Source: Litomosoides sigmodontis
Lineage: Eukaryota > Nematoda > Chromadorea > Rhabditida > Onchocercidae
Length of the DNA: 64,000 nt
Assembly: GCA_963070105.1 (NCBI GenBank)
Contig: OY718806.1
Location: 10,044,190-10,108,189 of the forward strand
Reading direction: 5' to 3'
Shown: positions 1 to 15,200 of the stretch, piece by piece
Numbering within the stretch: the stretch's first letter is position 1
How the letters are laid out: every line of letters begins with the position of its first letter
Position numbers and translations under genes: made by a program
The notes under the pieces: generated by a model
What the model was told of the DNA's origin: nothing
The model's database searches: none
What the model saw: only the letters and a program-made list of their open reading frames with translations

Positions 1-2883
<2,883 letters not shown>

Positions 2884-3246
2884 GCTTCCTTTCCTCCTCT
2901 TTTTTCACTATTTCGGTAATTGGTTTTGTGTTTTCGCTAGAAATTGACTTGTTAACATTAAGTGAGCAGTTTGGTTAAAAATTAATTAATGTAAGTAATC
3001 AATTAGCTTATTCATTTAATTGATGGGTTTTTAAACATTCGATCAGAATTATTGTTAGACTTTTGCACTTCAATATTGTCTTGCTGCACTAAGCTGTTGT
3101 AATATTAGTTAGGTAAAATGATGATGAAGGAGCGGAACATTTAAAGGATAAGAAGTGTAATTTGACTAAAGGAAAAGACGAAAAAACCAAGTATATACGT
3201 GTGCGTGTGCGTTAGCCTATGTCTGTGCGTGCGCGCATGCGTGTAT

Positions 3247-3248
<2 letters not shown>

Positions 3249-3334
<86 letters not shown>
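3249..3334. repeat. (GT)n microsatellite
   Basis: About 43 uninterrupted GT units, preceded by an imperfect GT/GC alternating stretch from about 3199 with Z-DNA-like character. Confidence 0.97.
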
Positions 3335-3337
<3 letters not shown>

Positions 3338-5803
3338 CATAGATGTATATGCGCGCAATGATATTGCTGTATTTTACAGTTGCAGTTTATCAAAGAAGGA
3401 AGTGGGATGATGAAGGGTGAACAACAAAGGCGGAAGGCTTTTATCACAAATCAACCTACCTTGACAGCACTTATTTATTTGCATTATTTTTTCTGTGCTT
3501 CATCTACCCAATCTAGGCTTATTCAAATATAATAACTTTTTCAAAATTTTTTTTTGCTATTTTATAAGTTGAAGAAAAATGCTTCACATACCAGTCCATG
3601 CGTCCATCAGTCAGCTCTAAGTGTTAGTGGAATTAAGTGGAAATAAATTATTTTGAGTGGTTTCATTTTGACTTTTTTAAAATATATGAAGTTATCAAAC
3701 CATTCTGCAATATAATGATAACCGGCATAATGTAGTGCATGGGACCAGTGAAACAGACAATCACTTTTAAAAAAAACTAAAATTAAAAATTTAATTAATG
3801 GTTTTGATTTGTGAAATAGTGATGGAGATAAATTACCATTTGGTCGAGGAGGCAGCATTATGTTTCTTTTTCTTTTTCCGATCATTTTATTTTCGTTATG
3901 CTTTTTATAGCCAACCTTTTCTACTTATAATGTTGTAACTTTGATACAAGTAAGCTCCTTCATAGAAATCTGTCAACATATTGTGCTCACGATTGCTAGG
4001 TACTACTAGGACAAACTGAAACATTTACAGTTCACGTAGCTGGCGGTATTTTTTATTAGCTTATTGACTTTTCACGGTTATCTAGTGGAGATGCATGATG
4101 CATAAGAGATTTTCCCAATTAATATTTCATCTTTACGGTTCATCAGAAATTTCAAATAATTTTCAATTAGCAATAATTGTGCAATCATTGTCTCTGATAA
4201 CTATTCGTAAGCAACAACCATATTCTCCTTAATATTATTGATGACTTTTTTTTTCCTTTCTACTCGCTGTCCTAAATTGAAGCAATTTTATAAAGCTATA
4301 TGTGTCGTAAATTTAAATAACAAAAACGACATATTCATTTTCATCGTTTTAAAACACTTTACACACATATATGTTCGTCGTAAAATCTATCTTAGTAAAA
4401 TATCGTAAAACAACGTTATCACTGTTGCTATCAGCTGTTAACATCTGTATTATCTGTCATTACATCTCTCGCTATCATTACTTCCCAGCAATATCATCAT
4501 AATGACATTATCCAGTGCGTATAGATTTTGCCAAATTTCAGCAAAATAATTTCATTATTTACGTATTTGAGTTACAGATAAGTCATCGTTACTGTATGGC
4601 ATCATACGCGTGCGTTAAATTATAAAGAGTATACTGTTTCTGAACAAATGAAAGATATGATGTGATGTTCGACAAATGCGCTGATTCTAAGATGGCAACT
4701 CAACCCTAACAAGTTTTGCTTTTTTTTTTCCGAATAGAAATGTTTGTTAATTAAGCTTAGCACGTTGACCGATGATCGATGGCGTCTACGCTTCTTGTCT
4801 CGTAAAGTTTTTCATTTCCATAACTTTGAACGGTGCATTTTGGGACGCAGAGTGCATGACAGTGTAAAGAATTGAAATGCTAAATGAGTTAGGTTATCAA
4901 CAGGTGTAAATGCACGCGTTATTTTTTGTGTTAAAAAAAAAAGAATCAACAAATTTCTGGGCTAAGTAGGTCGAGGCAGTGGAGGATGGGAAATTGTTTA
5001 ATTCATTTATAATGCTGTAAAAAAGGTTTAAAAAAATGTTAGAGTGTAGTATGTCCGGTCACATATCTGTTTGCATTTTCACAATATTTTCGTTCATGGT
5101 ATCAAATGAATCGATTAGATACGTTAACCTATTTTGTGTAAACATTTTCCTCAGAAGTTATCAGTTATCAGCATTGGTTGAACCGAGTTACATATGGACA
5201 TGCACGTAGATGATGCTTGTGAGTGCACGCATATACGTGTACGCGTAGAAGGATATACGCAGTGAAAAAATACATTTAACAGAAAATAAATTGCTCCTTA
5301 TCATTTACCGCAGTGATAATTATAATAGAGGATGTGCTATAGGTATTATTATGTATGTATATGAAATTATGGTGCTCGTTTCTGTTATTCATCAATTTTG
5401 TAAGGGAAGTGAAGAAAAAACCGACACGAAAGTAACTTTTCACTATTTCTCTCTCGACGAGTTTAAATACCACAGGAAATGATGCACCCACATTTGTCTA
5501 CTTGGAAAAAAATTTTTTTTCTTTTTTATTAAAACTTTGGTACATTTCGGAAAGGAGGAACAGATCGACATTTGTTTCTTCTCAAAATTGCCTTGGTTTG
5601 GTTCGATTTGAGTTGTGGGTATATGAAAGTTCCAATGTACCAAATTTTGTTTCCTCTCCCTCCTTTCATCGTCCAGCTATTTAGGATTTTGTGGATTTTT
5701 GTTTTCAAATTATTTCTCAAAACTTCAAATCAATTAAAAAATGCTTGACATCATTTCACATTCCGCTAAATAACATTTGTAATGCTCGTGCTTTGTTTCC
5801 ATT

Positions 5804-5848
5804 TGTGTGCGTGTGTGTGTGTGTGTGTGCTTGTGTGTGTGTGTGTGC

Positions 5849-5912
<64 letters not shown>
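5804..5912. repeat. (GT)n microsatellite
   Basis: GT repeats with two GCTT interruptions, near 5830 and 5848, so it behaves as three blocks. No gene is associated. Confidence 0.97.
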
Positions 5913-5915
<3 letters not shown>

Positions 5916-7065
5916 GATTTATGATGACAATTTATTCTAATCAGCTATTTTTATAACTACTTTGAAATTTATGCTATCAGGACCAGTCTGGAAAGATAAG
6001 TAGCTATATATTATTACAAAGATCCCTCAACCTCTAACCTCTGGTTCAAATCTCAACTTTATGAAAATTTGTCTGTAGTATGTTACTAGTACTACTATTG
6101 TTACAGTAAAACAGTAACTTCTACGACATCACAACTACTGCGACATCAGTTGCTAAACTGAATGCTTTCGGACAACAGTGCTACCAGTTGCAGCAACAGC
6201 AGCAACTGCTATTATATAATTCTCAAATTTGAATCCTTTTCCGCACCGTGACCGCTTTTCTCTCCTGCTGTTTTTTTGCGAAGATTTTGCCGTATTTCAT
6301 TTGATTTGCTATTAAATTACTTGATGCAAACAATCTTCCATTCATAATATTGTTATATTTGTTTCTAACATTTCGATAAGCTTTTCCGTTAAAAATCATC
6401 GGAAGAAAAAGTAATAAAAATTGAAAGAAAAAGCAATCTGCTTAGATTCATAAAATATGAGGAAAAGCAATTTAAATAAATTGGATTGGTTAAATATTCT
6501 TTTTTTTATTTCAGTTATTATGAAAATATGGAGTAATAGATGGTTCTAGTTGTGTTGAGAAATGTGTTGATGTCGTACGACTGCTTGTAATAATTTAACG
6601 ATAATCAGTTATTTGTGCGAAAGCATATGTTCATAGCTATCTGATCGATGGACCATTGAATACATGCAAATTATGTTAGCTAATTGAAGCTTTTAAGGAA
6701 TTCCATAACCATTGTGGCAATTCAATATAAATTCGTTAATTTCCGAGATCAATGCATTCGATCGTCGTTTTTTCAGGAAGAAATTATTGTTCGTTTATTC
6801 TCCACTTAAAATTCGGATTTCTATCTTTTGAAACGAACTCATCAAACGCTGCTTGTTATTCTTAGCTTCCACTGGCACAACATAAATCACTAATTTGTTG
6901 ATGAATAGCATAAAATTTCCATCTTATATCATATATTATTATTTATTTCGTCCAATTTCTCATTGAAATTTAAATGTGATTAAATTAAATTTGTTTTTTT
7001 CTTTTCCACATTCATTTGCAGAAATAATATTTTTATTTATTGAATCACAACGTATAATGTGCGTA

Positions 7066-7096
7066 CACACACACACACACACACACGCACACACAT
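7066..7096. repeat. short (AC)n tract
   Basis: An AC repeat with one ACGC interruption. It is followed by a long pyrimidine-rich stretch, 7120-7320. Confidence 0.9.
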
Positions 7097-7884
7097 TAGG
7101 TTATTTAGTGATAATAACTTTGCTTTTTTCTTTTCCTCCTTTCCTCTCCTCTCATCCTTTATATTTCATGCTTCTTTATTTGGATTGCTGAGTTATGTTA
7201 ATGCGCACTGGCTCATAGTAATCCTAAATTTTCGTTCCCATCATTCCGTCGTGCGCCCCTCTCGCGTCCTTTTCCGCCCTCGCTCTCCTCTCCTCGCTCG
7301 CTTCCTTGTCTTCCTCATTCACATAAGTGAAACAAAAACAACAATTGGTGTATGCTCTGTAAATTTCCCTTCCACGCTCAGGAGCAATATCTATCCACTC
7401 TTTCATTTGTTTATTTTAATTTAGATTTATTAATTAAGAAATTAAACAAATAGTTTGGTGGTGTAGTTTTGTTGTTTGTTTAACAATTAAGGAGATGATG
7501 AGATTGTTAGTGTGTCATCAAACGAGTCAAACAATTCCATCTATCATGTTAAAAAGATGTAAGTAAAATAACCAACTGATTGCACTTAGCTAATCTGATT
7601 TGACGGCTAGCGGTCACTATCACAATGGCCATTTAGGGCTTCATCGTATGTGAAAACATTCAATTAGAAATGTGTTAATGTTACCAAATGTTGCTACATT
7701 CAGCCGCAAATTGAAAAATATATAATCTATTGAAATCAATATATTCACCACATGTGCGATATGCTATATATGAGTGAGTGTACCAGATTACTTTTATGCT
7801 ATTTCTTCCACTTTGCTACAAACACTTTAGTTCCACTGCTACTGCTACTGCTACTGGTATTGACACACAAGCACTGGTATCAGT

Positions 7885-8109
7885 ATGACTACTTTCTTAC
7901 TTGCCTCAACAATTTTAGGCTTTATTTTTGCAACAATTCCTACTTATTATCTTTCCGCCTCCATTTTCCTTCTCATCTTAATCTCGTTTTTAATTCCTTT
8001 ACTGCTTTTTTTCACCTCTGTTTATCCCTTTGTCTTCATGGCATTTCCTCTACCCTCCCTGTTGATGTTTCTAGTCGGCATCAGTCTTAAAGTTGTGCGA
8101 AAAACATAA
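7885..8109 (+). CDS. possible small hydrophobic ORF, unidentified
   Basis: A 74-codon ATG-to-stop frame that is almost entirely hydrophobic, with several membrane-like segments and a basic C-terminus ending VRKT. I recognise no family. The stretch is T- and C-rich, and pyrimidine-rich DNA naturally encodes Leu, Phe, Ser and Pro, so chance is the likeliest explanation. No splice signal, neighbour or regulatory site supports it. Confidence 0.12.
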   Translation: MTTFLLASTILGFIFATIPTYYLSASIFLLILISFLIPLLLFFTSVYPFVFMAFPLPSLLMFLVGISLKVVRKT

Positions 8110-8867
8110 ACATTAGACTGGTTTTTGCGAAAGCGTTAATTCAGTTATTATTTTTTTTTTCATATCTGCTCCGCTACATTTTTCTTTCCCCTCTTTAACG
8201 AATCATACATTAATCATATGACCTAATATAAATGTACGTTTACTCGCACGTAAGAATGTCCAATAGGAGACGATCCCGCAAATAAATCAAGCAGTATTCC
8301 GAAAATGCCTATATTCTGCAGTAATGATATTGTAGTCTTTTTATCTGGTGACTGATGAAAAGCTCAATATTATATCGGAAATTGATGTTAGCAAATTTTT
8401 CAGTACTTGATTTCTCTGTAGAAATTATACGTGTAATACTGTGTTGTATTAATTAAGGACTGTTTGTCGTTATGATGGTTTTTGCTAAGTTAGATTTATG
8501 TGTCGTATGTATATGTGATTAACGTCGAGGTTGATATGTGTTACGTTTTTGGTGATCGTTTGATTTGTCATGCATCTGAAGACGTTTTTTTAAGCTGCAT
8601 GATTACATAGCTGGTAGAAATTTATCATTAGAAGACGATCAAATGGCGCTACGAGAACTGGGCGCTACCAAAGCACAAGCGGTTTGTTTTATATAGCTTC
8701 CCATACATGGTAGTAGAATTTGAAAAAATGAAAGAAAAGAAGTGAGGACGAGAAGGAGGAAAACTGATTAAATTGTTGTATATATCATAAGATTGGCTTT
8801 TTCAAATACTAGTAAATGAAATTGTTGAATTTTGTAAATTTTATCAATTTCCACTTTTTTCAACTTC

Positions 8868-8869
8868 AG
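8868..8869 (+). promoter_or_regulatory. splice acceptor 12 nt before hlh-30 ATG (probable trans-splice site)
   Basis: The sequence ACTTTTTTCAACTTCAG ends at 8869, and the ATG is at 8882. All three frames between the acceptor and the ATG hit stops (TAA at 8873, TGA at 8878, TAG at 8890 in the third frame), so no upstream coding exon can read through. That is the picture expected for spliced-leader addition, though a non-coding 5' UTR exon joined in cis would look the same. Confidence 0.6.
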
Positions 8870-8881
8870 AGATAACTGACA

Positions 8882-11244
8882 ATGATGCATAGGAAATTAG
8901 TAAGTCCACATCTACACTTACAGCTTCCGGTGACATATAGTTGCACCGATGGCTTAACAACAGTGACGTCGACATTACGTGGTACGGCAGTCTCAAAAGG
9001 CCGATTAATTCCTGGTGCGAATAATTCTTGTAAGTTTCATATCACAAATTTTTTTTGCGAAAATGTTTCCCAGCTACATTCCCAAGATTTCCTATTATTT
9101 CAATACAAAATGCTGTATTTCCTAGTGCCAGCCAGAGCTTTTAGTGTGTTCGGTGGCGTAGACATTCGATCTTTTTCTTTTCTGAAGCATAATAAAAGAA
9201 ATCAATTTTAGTTGATTCGGGTCAAAGTATCTCGCCTATAAGCTCGATATCAATTACTGGGTCGAATTGTCGCCAAATGGTATCGTCAAGCGCTCCGGCT
9301 AGTAGCTTAGACATGGAAGCACTAGTACGGAATGTTAGTCAAGATATTGGCAGTGAGCAAGATTTCTATCGTGAAAGGAGGAAGAAGGATATACACAATA
9401 TGAGTAAGCTTGTCGCATATACTGCTATGAAATGCTACTTTCCTCATTTGTTTTTCTTTTTTATTTTCGGTTAAAGGTAGAAGAATTTCATCTTCTGAAT
9501 GCATTACTTACGTCCAGCACTGAAGAGTAGATGTAGTGTTCTTCACTCTGAATGGATGAAGAAGCGTTTCGCTCATACAAAGTGACAGTGGTTGTTGATT
9601 TTCGAGTTTTTCATACCAATTTTTCTGCAAATTCTATTTTTATGAACGTAATTTTGCAAAGGTTTACTGTTACAGTTGAACGACGAAGGCGTTACAATAT
9701 TAATGATCGTATAAAAGAGTTGGGGCTTATGCTTCCCAAAAGTTCGTCCGAGTTAGTTTTTTAAAATTCACAAAAGACTGCTTTCCTAAACTTCTGTTAC
9801 CGCAACCGATTTTAACGTTCGTAATTTTTCTTTTGCTTTTGCAAGTTATACAAATAGTTTTTTCGTTCCAAAGAGTCTTGTGTGTTTTTGTAACTTTTCG
9901 TTATATTTTAGAGAATTGAAGCTAAATAAAGGAACTATATTGAAAGCTTCATGTGACTATATCCGGCAACTACAAAAGGATCGTGAACAAATGCTACGAC
10001 AACAGCAACAGCAGGCGAGATTGGAACAAGCAGCACGGATGTATGCTGCTCGGGTTAAAGTTAGTAAATTTCATTGGTTCAATTAATTTTCGTACTTATA
10101 TCTGATAAATTTTACGGATGAGAATCCGTGACAACTATCACTCTCTGCTTCTACCATACATCGAAAAGACATGTAAACGAAAAGGATTTTTCAGTATTTT
10201 TAGTAGTTTGAAATTGGTGAAACAATTGTAAGAAAAAACTTTAATGATTCAATTAAAATTTGGACCCTGCGATTGACAGTTCACATCTTCACGGTTGTAA
10301 AATTTGTGTAAATTTCAGGAACTTGAAGACCATTTACAAAAAAATGGTATTGCTATACCGCCAGCTTCAGTAAGTTTGCCACCAATACCGTTATCATCTT
10401 TTTCCAATGGTGAACGATCCATAAAGCAAGAGCCATTCGATGAAATTCCTCCCTCACCTTCTCATACGCCATCTAATTGCATTGTTGGTGTTTTTTTTTT
10501 TATTTTAAACTGAAAGAATGTCTTTGATCGACTAGATGTCTTTACGTGCAAAAATATTTCTTGTTCGAATTATTTAAAGAAAACGAGAAAAAGGAGCAAA
10601 GTTAGCATATGTTGTTCACCTCTTAATTTGCTTCAGAACTCCACTGGATTTGTGTCCCAATTAAGTGACACAACAGCTGCCATTTCAATCAATATCCCCG
10701 TATCCAGTTTGAATAATCGTGCAGACAGCGGTTCATTTTTAAGGTACATTTTTAAGCGGACAATTAATGAGAGGAATTCCGTAAAAGTGACATCTTTCAT
10801 GTTGATATTAGTTTCAGTGCAACAGATAATCCGTATTCTACAAACACCTTTAGTCAGTCAAATACATCGTCGTTGAATTCCCAGCAGCAGGGATTTCCGG
10901 ATCTTATCATGGGCGATTTAAATGCAATGCGTTCCCTTCTACAGGTTTTGCGTCTTCGTGCTACTTGAGTTTTACGTATTTTCAATGAACTTTTCATCTT
11001 TTTCAAGAAATATTTCTCTCAAACGTTTCACTGTTGCTATTTGATTTAGTTTATCAAAACGGATTTGTAGGACGATCCAATGATATCGGCAGCTGGCACT
11101 GGTCCATCACCGTCAACGAATTTGAGTAATCAACTGTCGCCGGACATACTATGGGATCATGCGAACTTTTCACCGGATAATCAGCACAATCAAACAGCTA
11201 CAGCCAACACTTACCATGAACAAGCTGATATGGATTTCACGTGA
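8882..11244 (+). CDS. hlh-30: MITF/TFE-family bHLH-zipper transcription factor (HLH-30 type)
   Basis: A nuclear E-box-binding regulator; in nematodes the single MiT/TFE protein drives lysosome, autophagy and lipid-stress genes. Exons: 8882-9029, 9212-9403, 9676-9751, 9912-10059, 10319-10483 (donor GTTGGT; 10489 is an alternative), 10637-10743, 10818-10944, 11071-11244, giving 378 aa. The basic region is near residues 103-119 ([18 protein letters not shown]), with the bHLH contact set H111, E115, R119. Helix 2 contains [17 protein letters not shown], and a Gln-rich leucine zipper follows to about residue 196. IKQEP at 223-227 matches the MITF sumoylation motif. The tail ends DMDFT. All phases agree across the seven introns. 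It lacks the N-terminal Gln-rich segment of vertebrate MITF; an alternative 5' exon could supply one but would have to skip exon 1, whose upstream frames are all closed. It converges on the PDZRN-like gene. Confidence 0.93.
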
Positions 11245-12295
11245 ATGTGTTGCCTCTATTTGGATATTTTTAAAGATCGTAATGTTTCATATGTTCCTGA
11301 CTCTATTATTTTTGAAGAACTTCATTTAATTTCGTTGATATATAACACATGCTACTCAGTCTTGTTTGCACTTTTTTCTAGCTGTTAATTCATTTTTTTT
11401 TTCAATTTTGTACAGGGTACTTATACGGGATTTTGCTGTGAGACATTGCAGAAATGTTCGGGAGGAAAAGATTTACCCGGCATTATTAGTAGTTTTGAGA
11501 TAACATTTCTGGATTTGTAAAAAGGACAATCCCGCACTGTAAACACGTTAGCCCCGGAATTGATATTTTTCAGGAATTTCATTCATGTTGTGTGTTGTCG
11601 GGTTTTTTTTCAGGAATTTTATCAATTTTTATTTAGTTTTTGTTAATTTTTGCAAATTTTCTTTCCGCCATACATTTATCCGATGAATTTATGCTGTTAT
11701 GGGTTAAAAATTTATAACCTTACAATCGATATCACTGTTGCAGCATTGATTTAGCAGACTGGATTAATCTTTTACTTATTGAGCTCTGAACTTCTGAAAA
11801 AATTTCTCCCTGGTAATTTCAAGTTCCATGGTTCCAGTTTTTATTATTTTTGAAATTGAAACGAAACGATTAACATTCAGTACCGTTTCAGCAGAATTAA
11901 ATTGCAATATTCACCTCCTAACTTTTAACCTTTCATTAGCATATACCATAATATAGGAATATTTTCACCGCCATTTGGCCACAGGTGTCAGCCATACAAA
12001 CAATGCCTTTTATTGTTAACCATTTTTGCAAATTCATTTCCTTATAATGATTTGTAAACTTTTCCTTATCACTCTTTTTTAATCTGTGAATGTATGTTAG
12101 TGGATTTTTCGATGAATAGATTTGATACTAAAATGTGGAGTAATGGAGCATGAGACTTTTTTATACAATCAATTCACATACGAATGAAGGAACTGCAACC
12201 ACAAATGGGAATTTGGAAATTTTGAAAACTACCGGTTGTCTTAATGAGTCATACTGTAAAAGGGAAACAGTATAGCTTTTTTTTATACTTGGATT
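11245..12295. other. convergent 3' region between hlh-30 and the PDZRN-like gene
   Basis: About 1.05 kb separates the two stop codons and holds both 3' UTRs. No convincing AATAAA was found for hlh-30 on the plus strand. A minus-strand AATAAA for the PDZRN-like gene lies at 12007-12012. No coding sequence is seen. Confidence 0.7.
12007..12012 (-). terminator. candidate poly(A) signal of the PDZRN-like gene
   Basis: AATAAA on the minus strand, about 285 nt after the stop codon at 12296. Confidence 0.4.
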
Positions 12296-15200
12296 TCATA
12301 CAGTAGTAACGGATAAAATTCCGTCAATAGAACGGCTGGAAATATCACGATTTGCATGAGCCATAAATTCTTGAATAGTGATAAATTTGTCTAGCAGTGG
12401 GTTGCCTTTTCGACGCATCATCTTTTTTCGTGACAACTGTACGATCAACTGAAAAGTGACGACATTTGAAAGTACTCACATTTTGTGGATAAATTAATCA
12501 GTCATTTCAACCGTGCAAGTGCTGGAAACTGTCATTTACCTGATCAGATGGTTGCTGACTTCTTTCGGCCATTAATTGATGATATCGTAATTTGCGTTGT
12601 TTGGCTCGTTCCCATTGCTTTTTGCGCTCCTCTCGAGTCCAAAATCGACCAGTTTTCAGTTCGCTCATCGCATCATCGTCTGTGCTTAAACCTGTACGTT
12701 CCTGAACAAAAATTTTTGCAACGGCGGAAAAATTTCTCATTTAAATTTAAATTTAGAAAGAGAAAACGAGAGTTTACTTTGTTCAACTGCTCTTCTCGTT
12801 CTTTCAGTAATTTATTTCGAGTTGGCTTCCTGGTCACATATCGTGTCCCGTCTGGACGCCTTTTAATCTGAAACATCGTTCTCTAAATTCCATAAGTAAC
12901 GAACTTCCATCAAATATCACAAACAACAAAATTTTATGAGCTTTGGAAATGTCTGGATTGGTGATTGCCAAGACAAATTTTACGGATAACAATTTCAGTT
13001 CAGCGACGATCACTGCTGGAACTTCTTCCAGCAGCAACAACCATTGGGAATCTGATAGTGAAAGGAATTAGGAATGGGAAATTAATAAAATTTTTAATTG
13101 AAAAAGAAAAAAAATTCCAAAAATTGAAAATTAATGAGACTGAACTGTTTGAAAGTACTAGCTAGGGTTATCCACTGAAAATGACATTCCGGAAAGTGAA
13201 GCAATGGAGTTTTTACCTTCCACTCGTACGATTCCGAGATTTTATTGTCATGGAACTGTTTCATCGCTGATCCTTCCCTTTTCCTTCCCTCACTCTCATT
13301 ATTATATGCACCGCTGGTTGTGTCACCTTTAGCTGATGGTCGTAGCATATGTGCTTGCTCAACCATTGCTTCACGTAACAACCGTTGTTGAAGAGCTATC
13401 GTTTCCGCTAATTTTTGTGGCATCGTATACATCGTTATGCCAGCTCGATCACTTTAAACGAAAAGAAAATAACAGCAGTAACATTAATTAATTAATTAAT
13501 TAATTAACCCTTTCAAGTTATGCGCTCATTTTGCTGCTATGATCACCAATTAATTAATTCTTTCAAGTAACGCATTCATTCTGCCATCGCCATCATCATT
13601 ATCATCATCATCATCAATCATATTACTCTCCTCTCCTTCAAATTTATCGAATACATAATGTAAGTTAATCAATTCATTAATTAAAGGATACAGTAATGAA
13701 AATTTAAATAGTAGGAGTACCATTGTGAATTCTGAAACGAAATTCCACAATTTCAATTAATCTCATCAAAATCAAACGAAAAGTTCGTTATTCTGCCATT
13801 ACTTGAACATTGAAGGATGGAAAAATAATGATATGATTGGAATAATTAAGAAATTAAATTTGTTGCGTGTTATTACCTTTGTGGCCGATAAGTTCCGTCA
13901 ACCATTTGAGCTGCCATCGGCTTTGCATTTGTTCTCATTTTCTGTTCCTCATTTCCTTTTCCTGCAATTTTCTTCTCACTTTCTCTTAAAATGACCGAAT
14001 ACTGCGGCAATCTGAAATTGATAGAAATTTAGAGGAAAAACTGAACAATTAATGTCCTCGAGATGTCTCGTAGTGGTAGAAAATTTCTTCTCTCAATTAT
14101 ACACTTTAAAATCCTTAAATTACGGTTAAAGGATGGTGAAGGATTGAAAATTACCTAAATTTAACTTGCGAAACTTGCGATGTGGATGGCTTCTGTGAAG
14201 CCATACATCGAGCCGTATCACCACCGGTGGTACCATCTAATGTTGCATAATCATTCAGTTGCATGCCAGTGCTACTTCTGAAAAGCGATCACGATATTTG
14301 TTGAAAGTAATAAAATTAGTTGTTTAAAAATTCGAATTTTAAAACTAAAATTTTACACCTTCAATTGTCCTTTAATGTTCTACATTTACATGCAGTGATC
14401 ACTGCTTATTTCACATAACCAAATAATTTTTGTTGTTTTTTAATACAAACGAAACAGAACAAAAACTTCCCATTTAGTGGAAATTAGCATGAAATTGAAT
14501 TGACTATAAAATCAACAGATATATGAGCTAAATTTTCGATTACTTTTTAGTTTGAGTAATAGCATCGGGTTTTAGCGGTGTACTGCGACATGATTCACCA
14601 GTATTGTAAGCACTTGACGTAGTGTCATCAAGTCTGCATTTTACATCATCGTTTAACTTATGCACACTTTGATCATTATGCGCTACATGTGTCCTCTGGA
14701 AATTCAATTCAGTACAAATATCATATTAGTTAATCATTGATTTAATAATTTAGTTTGATTTAGCCAATCACCTTTTTACACAGCAATGAAAGATGTTCTA
14801 CACGAATTAAACTTCCATGCTACTCACAATTTCAGCTAAAACACCAAATAACCCATAACCTAAAGCAATGCTGAATTCGAATACAAATTTTGGTCTGTAA
14901 ATTCATTAATTAATCTTTTCCAAATTCATTTAAAATATTTATCAACTATGTTATCATAAATTTACTGATTCAAATAGAAAGATTAGTTATTCATGAATGC
15001 AAAAGTCTACCTTGAGAAAACCACGTCCACTATCACTGTGTTTCAAAATAAGCCTATCACATTCCATACGTATAGTTTCCATTTCCCGATGCAACGATGC
15101 TAATTCTCGTTCCAGCGAACACTCACTTGCGCATCTAGAAATAAACATTTGCTTAAATTTAAATTTAACTCATACGAAACTCAAAAATCAAGATAGGCAT

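Noticed and set aside
6040..6055. GGTTCAAATC resembling a tRNA T-loop
   Set aside because: The flanking bases do not form a T stem, and no acceptor or anticodon arm can be drawn.
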